Assembly (NCBI RefSeq): GCF_000422905.1
Contig: NZ_AUGY01000057.1
Span: 1-53,159, forward strand
Length of the DNA stretch: 53,159 nucleotides
Reading direction: 5' to 3'
Source of the DNA: Paenibacillus alginolyticus DSM 5050 = NBRC 15375
Lineage (GTDB): Bacteria > Bacillota > Bacilli > Paenibacillales > NBRC-103111
Shown one piece after another: positions 1-6,094 of this stretch. Within the stretch, counting starts at the first letter, position 1. The number at the start of each line of letters is the position of its first letter. Made by a program: the position numbers and the translations under genes. The notes beneath the pieces were generated by a model. It saw only the letters and a list, made by a program, of their open reading frames with translations. It was not told the origin of the DNA and did no database searches.

Positions 1-458
1 TGGTCTAACTTTGTAAATGCTGTCTTTCGCCCGCCAAGTAGAACTTCAAAGGGTCGACAGAAGACGAGCAAGACAAAAGAACGGCTAAGTTCACAGCGCA
101 TCATAGTGAGAGAATAGCGGAGACACAAGAATAAAATGTAAATTAATGGTAAAAACGCGTCATTTTCTGTAGTCTTTACTTTTTTGGCTTGTACCCAGAA
201 AAACAAAATGGTAATAAATACAATATATTTAAGTAATTGTATTTATACGTGAAGACTTACTGATCATGTCAGCTATTTTGCATCGGTAATGTACAAAATA
301 CAACTTTTCGATTACCTAGGAGCTTGGACCCAATGTGACTTGGAGCAAGCCATTTTTTAAAGATAGTAGCTTGCGTCTTCAAATAAACTTTCTCGACATT
401 GACCGCACCGCACAACACTCTCGTCCAAAAGGAGGGGGGTAATCCTTCTCTCGATAGA
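1..458. other. Intergenic, no gene recognised
   Basis: I see no convincing reading frame here. The only clear structure is an 11-bp inverted repeat, ATAAATACAAT at 214-224 and ATTGTATTTAT at 236-246, with an 11-nt AT-rich loop. It has no adjoining T-run, so it is more like an operator or mRNA hairpin than a terminator. The stretch may be the 3' side of a gene outside the window. Confidence 0.4.
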
Positions 459-974
459 TTACATTGATTTCCGATTACGCGTAATCATCATCAAGCCGCC
501 AGCTATGATGAGAACGATGGCAATGATCGGTTGGTTGTGGAAAACCATGCTGAAAATAGACCCTATGGAGAAAATGGCGAAGAACAAAAGGGACATGACG
601 GTTAGAATATTAATCGGGATGAGCAACCATTTATTTCGTCCCCCGAACCAATACAGTTCGAATAAACCCACAGCAACAGCCAGCATGAATCCAGGCCACA
701 TAAGGTGCCAGATATCGAACAGCATGGAGATTTGGCAGATGATGCCGGTCGTTAGGAGAAGCCCCCCTGGGACAAGCACGCCAACACCCCGCTGCTGCAG
801 GATGAAGAAGTATAACCAGTGGAAAAACACGCCAACGGGTATGACAAATAAAGTAGGCCAGAAATACTCGAAAATGGTACCGGCATTGAACGTATTGTCA
901 CCTTTTAGAAACATAAAAACACCTAAGATAATCAATATAGGGCCCAGAAAGGCGCTGCGATTCAGATTCAACAT
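459..974 (-). CDS. Small multi-pass membrane protein (LiaF N-terminal/DUF5668-like)
   Basis: A protein of 171 residues made almost entirely of hydrophobic segments, about five or six membrane spans. It opens with a span typical of LiaF/DUF5668-type cell-envelope proteins ('ILIILGVFMFLKG') and ends in a short basic tail (RNRKSM). I chose the ATG at 974 because AGGAG lies 5 nt upstream of it; the in-frame GTG at 980 overlaps that ribosome binding site. The C-terminal extracytoplasmic domain of true LiaF is missing, so this is a stand-alone membrane half. LiaF proteins modulate envelope-stress two-component systems, but no LiaRS pair is nearby, so the role here is unknown. The gene stands alone on the minus strand. 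Confidence 0.7.
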   Translation of the reverse strand: MLNLNRSAFLGPILIILGVFMFLKGDNTFNAGTIFEYFWPTLFVIPVGVFFHWLYFFILQQRGVGVLVPGGLLLTTGIICQISMLFDIWHLMWPGFMLAVAVGLFELYWFGGRNKWLLIPINILTVMSLLFFAIFSIGSIFSMVFHNQPIIAIVLIIAGGLMMITRNRKSM

Positions 975-1030
975 GCTCACTCCTAAACGTTATTCTCACA
1001 ATTAGTTTAAGGATATCATGACATGGAAAA

Positions 1031-1084
1031 AGTGTCTTCCTACTCAGGGGGAGGAGGGTATCGGTCGGAAGACTGATTTTTTTC
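1031..1084 (+). terminator. Hairpin plus T-run upstream of the secreted protein gene
   Basis: GTCTTCC at 1034-1040 pairs with GGAAGAC at 1067-1073 across a purine-rich 26-nt loop, and seven T follow at 1077-1083. On the plus strand this has the form of an intrinsic terminator, yet no plus-strand gene lies upstream. It could be an attenuator in the leader of the gene at 1211. Confidence 0.4.
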
Positions 1085-1210
1085 TCCGTTATGGCCTTCC
1101 TTTTCTGCGTTGACGTCATCTTTCCTTTGTTTGGAAGCATGAATGAAAAAAGTCCACAAGCACACAATAAAAGGAACAGTGCACCATTTATGCTAAAAGG
1201 AGAGATGTTG

Positions 1211-1870
1211 ATGCAAGGCAAGTTGCTAAAGGTAACGTTGCTATCGTTGTCCATTGCCTTAAGTGTTGTTCCTCTCAGAGCAGAGGCTAAGCTAGTGGAC
1301 GAAAGACCTGTCGTAAAAATGCATTGTTACAGCCAATCCATGGTAAAGCTGAAAGGCGACCTAAAAAAGCTATGGCTCCAGCATGGTGTATGGGCGAGAA
1401 GCTATCTCGTAAGCACGCTTGCCGGTCTAGAAGATCAAGAGAAAGTGCTGGCAAGACTGCTCAAGAACCAGAAGGATATCGGAAATGCGATAAAACCGTA
1501 TTATGGGGAAGCGATGGGTAATAAGTTAGGAGAACTGTTGACAGAGCATATCGTCCTAGCGGGTAAAGTTATAGCTGCAGCTAAAGGCGGTAATGCGTCT
1601 GATTATGAGAAGTATAATAAGGAATGGTATAGTAATGCCGATGATATTGCCGCATTTCTCAGCAAGGCAAACCCGAATTGGCCCATGAAAACACTGCAAG
1701 ATTTTTTATATGGTCACTTGCAATTGTTTACTAATAATGTGTCAGCTAGGATCAAAAAGGATTGGGATGCCGATATTGCTGCGTTCGATCAAGGCGAGGA
1801 GCATACGATTATGTTTGCTGATTTTCTTTCAGACGGGATTATTAAGCAATTTCCTAAAAAGTTTAAGTAA
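1211..1870 (+). CDS. Secreted all-helical protein, often mislabelled 'acetylglutamate kinase'
   Basis: A 219-residue protein with a signal peptide (basic MQGKLLK, hydrophobic run, likely cut after 'LRAEA'). The mature part is predicted helical. It carries the pattern of a family common in Paenibacillus: 'LKKLWLQHGVWARSYLVS', 'LLKNQKDIGNAIKPYYG', 'WYSNADDIAAFL' and the closing 'GIIKQFPKKF'. From memory, family members are often annotated as acetylglutamate kinase, but I see no amino-acid-kinase motif (no glycine-rich nucleotide loop), so I do not accept that name. The ATG at 1211 is preferred: AAGGAG at 1197-1202 is 8 nt away, against 2 nt for the ATG at 1205. Function unknown; probably an extracellular or wall-associated protein. 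Confidence 0.75.
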   Translation: MQGKLLKVTLLSLSIALSVVPLRAEAKLVDERPVVKMHCYSQSMVKLKGDLKKLWLQHGVWARSYLVSTLAGLEDQEKVLARLLKNQKDIGNAIKPYYGEAMGNKLGELLTEHIVLAGKVIAAAKGGNASDYEKYNKEWYSNADDIAAFLSKANPNWPMKTLQDFLYGHLQLFTNNVSARIKKDWDADIAAFDQGEEHTIMFADFLSDGIIKQFPKKFK

Positions 1871-1907
1871 TAGGATAGCAAGCGCTCGAATGTGCTGTGA
1901 AAATAAA

Positions 1908-1939
1908 AAGCCTCGAAGACAATCGTCTTCGGGGCTTCT
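1908..1939. terminator. Bidirectional intrinsic terminator
   Basis: AAGCCTCGAAGAC (1908-1920) pairs with GTCTTCGGGGCTT (1925-1937). It sits between two convergent genes. Read on the minus strand the stem is followed by TTTTTATTTT, so it mainly serves threonine synthase. Confidence 0.85.
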
Positions 1940-1947
1940 TCGCATCA

Positions 1948-3336
1948 TTAGAAAAACTTAACGAGTTGATCTTTGATCTCATCATTCGTACCGCCAACAA
2001 CCGTCTGGAACTGCGGCTTGTTGAACAGCGCTTGAATTTGCTGCGGATAAGTCTGCTCAATGCTGCGCAAACGGATGGACTCATCGAATTTGGCCGGATG
2101 AGCGGTCGAAAGAGCAACCGTCACTTCGCCGTCCACGGCGAGCTTGTCGGCAGCGGCTACCCCGCAAGCTGTATGCGGATCAAGCAGATACGCATATTTC
2201 TCATAGTATTCGCTGATTGTATCTAGGCACTCGTCGTTCTGCACGCCATAGGCAGCAAAGTCGGCTTGCACGGCTTGCAGCTTGTCGGCAGGAATAACAA
2301 CGCGGCCTTCAGCCTTGAATTGATCCATGATCGCCGAAACAGCTTGCGCGTCTTCGCCATAGAGGTAGAACAAGTAGCGCTCGAAGTTGCTAGCCACTTG
2401 AATATCCATGGAAGGACTGTGTGTTCCGCGGAATGCTCCTGGTTGGTAGATGCCGTCCTGTACGAAACGCTCTAGAATATTATTTTCATTCGTCGCAAGA
2501 ATGAGTTTATGGATAGGAAGGCCCATTTTCTGTGCCAAATAGCCAGCGAAGATATCACCGAAGTTACCTGTCGGTACACTGAAATTGACCTTTTCAGCCT
2601 GATTATTGTTCGCTAATTGGAAGTAAGCATAGAAGTAATATACCGTTTGTGCCAAAATGCGGGCAATGTTGATCGAGTTAATCGCGCGCAAATGGTAGCG
2701 GTGCTTGAACTCGACGTCGGCGAACAGCTCCTTGATAATACGTTGGCAGTCGTCGAAAGTGCCTTCAACGGAAAGATTCAGCACATTCGCATCGTCTACG
2801 GTAGTCATCTGCAGCTCTTGAACCTTGCTGACCTTCCCGTGGGGGTGAAGAATACAGATTCGGATGCCTTCTTTGCCGCGCACGCCTTCAATTGCCGAAG
2901 CCCCTGTATCCCCTGAAGTTGCTCCGAGAATATGGATAATCGAATTCGTTTTGCGAGAAACGTACGAGTAGAGATTGCCTAAGAATTGCAGAGCAATGTC
3001 TTTGAAAGCAAAAGTAGGTCCGTGGAACAATTCCAGCACATACGTGCCGTCGTTCAGACGTTTGACCGGTGTTACAGCCTCATCCCGAAAGGTTGCATAG
3101 CTGTCGTCAACAAGCTGCTTCAGCTCATTGCGCGGAATTTCGTTATTCACATATAGCGAGAAGATTTCAAGAGCCAACTCCGAGTAGGAAAGCTTTTGCC
3201 ACTTCTGTAACGTGTCTGCCGATAATTGTGGGATATGCTTAGGAACAAGTAAACCGCCGTCGTCTGCCAATCCCATCAAGATGGCGTCGATGAAGCCGAT
3301 GGGTTCTACTTTTCCGCGAGTGCTAATGTATTCCAT
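1948..3336 (-). CDS. thrC: Threonine synthase
   Basis: PLP-dependent fold-type II enzyme that converts O-phosphohomoserine to threonine and phosphate, the last step of threonine synthesis in the cytoplasm. The 462 residues include the N-terminal domain of the long (E. coli/yeast-like) threonine synthases, opening 'YISTRGKVEPIGFIDAILMG' with 'LADDGGLLVP'. The PLP lysine is K112 in 'PTFAFKDIALQF', and the cofactor phosphate loop is 'GATSGDTGASAIEG' near residues 137-150. Bacillus subtilis uses a shorter ThrC, so this is the longer branch. The ATG at 3336 has GGGG about 6 nt upstream. The gene is monocistronic here: no hom or thrB neighbour, and a terminator on each side. Confidence 0.95.
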   Translation of the reverse strand: MEYISTRGKVEPIGFIDAILMGLADDGGLLVPKHIPQLSADTLQKWQKLSYSELALEIFSLYVNNEIPRNELKQLVDDSYATFRDEAVTPVKRLNDGTYVLELFHGPTFAFKDIALQFLGNLYSYVSRKTNSIIHILGATSGDTGASAIEGVRGKEGIRICILHPHGKVSKVQELQMTTVDDANVLNLSVEGTFDDCQRIIKELFADVEFKHRYHLRAINSINIARILAQTVYYFYAYFQLANNNQAEKVNFSVPTGNFGDIFAGYLAQKMGLPIHKLILATNENNILERFVQDGIYQPGAFRGTHSPSMDIQVASNFERYLFYLYGEDAQAVSAIMDQFKAEGRVVIPADKLQAVQADFAAYGVQNDECLDTISEYYEKYAYLLDPHTACGVAAADKLAVDGEVTVALSTAHPAKFDESIRLRSIEQTYPQQIQALFNKPQFQTVVGGTNDEIKDQLVKFF

Positions 3337-3418
3337 ATGAGTCCCCTTACGATTGAATTTTCAGTTATTGTATCAAAAAACAGACCATTTGGACAGTGTA
3401 GATACTTTACAAATGGGC

Positions 3419-3447
3419 AAAAAAACCTTCCTAAGATGGAAGGTTCT
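3419..3447 (-). terminator. Intrinsic terminator of the mobile-element remnant
   Basis: AACCTTCC (3424-3431) and GGAAGGTT (3438-3445) form a perfect 8-bp stem with a 6-nt loop. On the minus strand seven T follow. It closes the transcript that ends with the LPD29 gene and keeps it from running into thrC. Confidence 0.85.
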
Positions 3448-3469
3448 TCGATATGTTAATAGTATTAAC

Positions 3470-3844
3470 CTATTCTTTCAGCATAAGATCCGGAACCTTG
3501 GCATCTAGCATGCGGATGCCCTTTTCCATCATCCGGTTTTCGACCAGCCTGCGCCGTTCTTCCGAAAAGGACCGCTTGGCATTGATCCATTGTGCGCCGA
3601 CGATCCGCTGTCCCTCCCATTCGTAACCGACCGCGACCAGCCGATCATTCGGGCCGATCCGCCGCGTTTCGTAGCTCTCAAACCGCTGCAAAAGGCGATA
3701 TACGGCAGCTTCTAGCGGTCCATCCTCCCAGGTCACATGAACGCTGTCAAAGTAGGACCGGACGGAAAATTTGATTATGGGGAACGTCTGCTTTAATGCC
3801 TTGCGGATCTTCTGCGCCGTTTCTTTTCCGGTTTCGTTTATCAT
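3470..3844 (-). CDS. LPD29-like polyvalent-protein-associated domain protein
   Basis: A 124-residue protein with 'IKFSVRSYFDSVHVTWEDGP' near residues 24-43 followed by a basic helix-rich part. This matches my recollection of the large polyvalent protein-associated domain 29 (LPD29), small domains encoded on phages, plasmids and integrative conjugative elements of Bacillota. Their biochemical role is not established. It is the last of three minus-strand genes of a GC-rich block, downstream of a broken ArdC gene. It appears intact, and RBS-like AGGAAG lies before its ATG. Confidence is good for the family and low for function. Confidence 0.7.
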   Translation of the reverse strand: MINETGKETAQKIRKALKQTFPIIKFSVRSYFDSVHVTWEDGPLEAAVYRLLQRFESYETRRIGPNDRLVAVGYEWEGQRIVGAQWINAKRSFSEERRRLVENRMMEKGIRMLDAKVPDLMLKE

Positions 3845-3875
3845 GCTTGGATCTTCCTTTCTTTTTTGGAGTGGA

Positions 3876-3897
3876 CCGGGAACCGCTAGGTTCCCGG
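3876..3897. repeat. Inverted repeat between ArdC remnant and LPD29 gene
   Basis: A perfect 9-bp dyad, CCGGGAACC (3876-3884) and GGTTCCCGG (3889-3897), with a GCTA loop. There is no adjacent T-run on the minus strand, so it would act as an mRNA hairpin or weak attenuator within the element operon rather than a full terminator. Confidence 0.6.
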
Positions 3898-3910
3898 CTG
3901 CTTTTCTCGT

Positions 3911-4640
3911 TTATCCGGCTTCGTCGAACGCCACGCCTAAAATGTAATCCGCGGCCTTCTGCGCTTGTCCTGCGGCTTGGACGATCAGCTTTTTATCATC
4001 CTTCAGCCGCCGCAGCCAGCTCCCCACATACGCCGCGCTGTTTTCCATGGTCGTGTTATCAATCCCGGCAACGCCGCATAACATGGCCGCGCCGATCTCC
4101 GCGACAAGTTCCTCTTTGCTGTAGCTTTCATCCCCGAACGCGGCCAACTCCGTAATGCCCGAACGGTCCAAACGGTTTTTGTGGCCGGTGCTGTGAACGT
4201 GTTCATGAAATAACGTGCTGTAATATTCCTCGGGCCTAGCGTAATCGCATAGCGGCGGCACGCTGACAACATCCTGTGCCGGTCGGTAGAAGGCCCGGCC
4301 GGAAGCGAATAAAACAGGCGGCGCGTCCTTGTAACCGGCACAAATTGTAGTAGCGCAGAAACGGGATTTTCACCGGCTTGTCGCTGTCGTCGTCCTCTTT
4401 CTCCAGCCACGTCCAAAAGACGACGATATGCCCTTTTTCGCCCTTCTTGACCGTTCCCCCGGCTTCCGTTACCTGTTTAAAGCTGGCATACTCGCCCGGC
4501 TCCAGTAGCAGCGTATTAATGCCCCGATAGGGCTTTTGATTTTTCCAGTTCACCGCCGCGCCCACGCGCCAAGGCACAACGCCTTTTTCCAGCAGTTCAA
4601 TCATGCGATTGGTTATCATTTCGTAAATTTTTTCGCTCAT
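3911..4640 (-). pseudogene. ArdC-type ssDNA-binding/zincin metallopeptidase gene, deleted and frameshifted
   Basis: The N-terminal half, from the ATG at 4640, carries the ArdC ssDNA-binding domain: 'VPWRVGAAVNWKNQKPYRGINTLLL' in outline, then 'GEKGHIVVFWTW' and 'IPFLRYYNL'. After that the frame changes. The metallopeptidase half reads on in another frame with 'KDAPPVLFASGRAFYRPAQD', then the zinc motif in 'STLFHEHVHSTGHKNRL' (HExxH) and the tail 'AADYILGVAFDEAG'. Intact relatives have roughly 40-60 residues between the 'RYYN' segment and the 'APPV' segment; those are missing here, so an internal deletion near 4330-4350 also shifted the frame. ArdC proteins protect incoming plasmid DNA from restriction. 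The product is probably a dead truncated protein. Confidence 0.8.
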
Positions 4641-4731
4641 GGGTTCCCTCTCCCTTATGTGGTATAATGGAGGGGCGAAGGGATCCAATTCTTCGCCCCG
4701 GCCGAACCTGCTCCCTTAAGCAGCTCGGCCT

Positions 4732-5019
4732 TTAATATTCTTCCGGCAGTAAAAACGTGGTTACGCTGCGGTCATGCTCGGTGATGATCCAAAAGGTAAC
4801 GCCGCCCTCGCTGGTGTACGCCGACAGAAGCCGGAAGCCGTTTTGTAAGGCTTCGTTATTGCTCTCGGTGTCCTCGTCGCTAAGTTCGCCCCAATCGCCG
4901 CTCTGATGCCTGACAAGCGCTGAAACCCGGTCTAGCTCGGTCGTCGCTTCCAAAACGCCGGGAGTCGCGACCACTTGCCCAAGCGGAAATTTTTTAACGA
5001 AAATGTCGTCTTGTGCCAT
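4732..5019 (-). CDS. Small mobile-element protein (often called 'type I restriction subunit M')
   Basis: 95 residues with 'FPLGQVVATPGVLEA', 'HQSGDWGELSDEDTESNNEAL', 'GFRLLSAY' and the closing 'DRSVTTFLLPEEY'. I recognise this as a conserved small protein of integrative elements and plasmids, usually next to ArdC-like genes. The database name 'type I restriction endonuclease subunit M' is not supported: no methyltransferase motif is present and the protein is far too short. The ATG at 5019 is chosen because AAGGAGGT lies about 9 nt upstream; the in-frame GTG at 5031 overlaps that site. A GC-rich hairpin (about 4698-4731) follows the gene and precedes the ArdC remnant. Confidence 0.75.
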   Translation of the reverse strand: MAQDDIFVKKFPLGQVVATPGVLEATTELDRVSALVRHQSGDWGELSDEDTESNNEALQNGFRLLSAYTSEGGVTFWIITEHDRSVTTFLLPEEY

Positions 5020-5218
5020 CTTGTTTCTCACCTCCTTTCAAGCTTGTTTTTTTTCCTTTCAACCCTATTCGGGAACCGTTTGCCGGTCAGCCCTAGCGGC
5101 GTTTGAGCGGAAGGTTTTAAGGTTTTTGAGCAGTTTGCTTGTGATGCTGCCCTCGCCTTGCGGTATGGAGTTTTCAAAGAACATAATCATTCGTTATACC
5201 GTAGCCGTCGCAGATTTT

Positions 5219-5332
5219 GGATCATATCGGTTCTCGCAGCGCAAGGTTGCCCGAAGGGACGACAAAAAGTTTTTTGAGCGTTTTTCTCAAAAAACTTTTT
5301 TCGCCTTGCGCGGAGAGGTTCGGTATGATTCC
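5219..5332. repeat. Long imperfect inverted repeat
   Basis: The centre is a near-perfect AT-rich stem, AAAAAGTTTTTTGAG (5264-5278) with CTCAAAAAACTTTTTT (5286-5301). Outside it GCGCAAGG near 5239-5246 pairs with CCTTGCGC near 5304-5311, and outer arms around 'ATCATATCGGTTCTC' and 'GAGAGGTTCGGTATGAT' also match imperfectly. No gene lies in the stretch. It could be a folded intergenic element or a transposon-derived palindrome. Confidence 0.6.
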
Positions 5333-5430
5333 ATGCGACCGGATGGATACGGTAAGACGAATGTCTTCTTTGAAAAGCGTAAGTACGCAAGGCGGCACGC
5401 GGGATAACGTCTGCGAGGGCGAACCTTCCG

Positions 5431-5839
5431 CTTCGTAGATCCCGGCTTGCAAACGGTTTGCATCGAGGAAGGACCGGCTGCACTTGCGCATGTTGAAAAC
5501 ATGCAGCGACAGCGGAATGGATTCATGATGCGCTGCCTTGGCATCGTAAGCCATGTTTGCCATGCAGCGGCAGCGAAGCGATAGCGGAATGGCAATGATG
5601 GGTGAGCTGCGCTTTAAAAGCCATTGCTTCCCTGCGAGTTCCGTTAAGAATCCCAATGGAACCCGGACGCTTGTTCCCGGGTCGCTTGGGATTTAGGGAC
5701 GCTGAACCGGGGGATTAGACTTCCATTTCCAAACCCTGCCCTGGCTTAAGCCAGGACAACATGCTTAAGCAAATAAAAAAAACAGCCCTAAAATGGACTG
5801 TCCCTGACGGCTTACATATGAAATTGGTCGATCATTCGG
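5431..5839. repeat. Direct repeat, copy 1, left of the GGDEF-EAL cassette
   Basis: About 409 bp that recur at 8612-9018 in the same orientation with high identity by eye. Shared landmarks in order: 'ATCCCGGCTTGCAAACGG', two internal sub-repeats built on 'ATGCAGCG...AGCGGAATGG', a hairpin bounded by AATCCCAA and TTGGGATT, 'GACGCTGAACCGGGGGATTA', the 16-bp palindrome CCTGGCTTAAGCCAGG, and a minus-strand terminator. Short frames across it look non-coding: they start from the same repeat sequence and end differently in the two copies. Confidence 0.85.
5774..5803 (-). terminator. Minus-strand terminator inside repeat copy 1
   Basis: ACAGCCC (5782-5788) and GGACTGT (5795-5801) pair with one wobble in RNA. 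Read on the minus strand the stem is followed by a run of eight T. No minus-strand gene feeds into it here; its counterpart in copy 2 does end one. Confidence 0.7.
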
Positions 5840-5880
5840 AAATAAGTTGCTTCCAAATTGTCGAAATTTATCGGATATTG

Positions 5881-5909
5881 TTGAAATGTACATTTGATCT
5901 GCTTATAAT
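5881..5909 (+). promoter_or_regulatory. SigA-type promoter for the riboswitch-GGDEF-EAL transcript
   Basis: TTGAAA at 5881-5886 and TATAAT at 5904-5909 with a 17-bp spacer. It is placed to start transcription just before the riboswitch aptamer. Confidence 0.8.
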
Positions 5910-5920
5910 AGGATAATATC

Positions 5921-6003
5921 GAAAAAGGCAAACTTATTGAAAGATAAGGACGCAAAACTACGGGCCCTACCGGATATTCTCCAAGGGCAGCCGAGTCGCC
6001 GAA
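5921..6003 (+). promoter_or_regulatory. Cyclic di-GMP-I (GEMM-I) riboswitch aptamer
   Basis: The stretch contains the conserved core of this class: 'AAAAAGGCAAACTTATTGAA' leading to 'AAGATAAGGACGCAAA', the P2 stem (CTTAT / ATAAG) capped by a GAAA-type tetraloop, then a C-rich/G-rich P3 arm and the closing 'GCCGAGTCGCCG'. The aptamer lies between a good promoter and an intrinsic terminator, which together form a typical transcriptional switch. The downstream gene encodes a protein that makes and/or degrades the ligand, so this is direct feedback. The sign (on or off) cannot be read by eye. Confidence 0.9.
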
Positions 6004-6033
6004 TTGAAACCTCGATTTCCTTTATAGGAAACA

Positions 6034-6063
6034 CCGGTCACTCCCTTCGAGTGGCCGTTTTTC
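6034..6063 (+). terminator. Expression-platform terminator of the c-di-GMP riboswitch
   Basis: CGGTCACTC (6035-6043) pairs with GAGTGGCCG (6049-6057) around a CCTTC loop, followed by TTTTT. It lies 31 nt downstream of the aptamer and 32 nt before the start codon, so its formation would cut off the gene. Confidence 0.85.
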
Positions 6064-6094
6064 TGTTTACCCATCCTAATTAAGAGGTGAAAGA

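Noticed and set aside
3911..4688. Two separate genes for the ArdC-like region
   Set aside because: The two frames carry consecutive parts of one known protein (ssDNA-binding half, then HExxH half), so one broken gene is the better description.
4732..5031. Type I restriction methylase subunit
   Set aside because: The family is sometimes so named, but the protein has under 100 residues and lacks methyltransferase motifs.
5222..5656. Frames of about 100-144 codons on the minus strand across repeat copy 1, and a related one in copy 2 (8541-8777)
   Set aside because: Their similarity comes from the DNA repeat; frames differ at both ends, have no ribosome binding site and run through hairpins and palindromes. 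I treat the repeat as non-coding.
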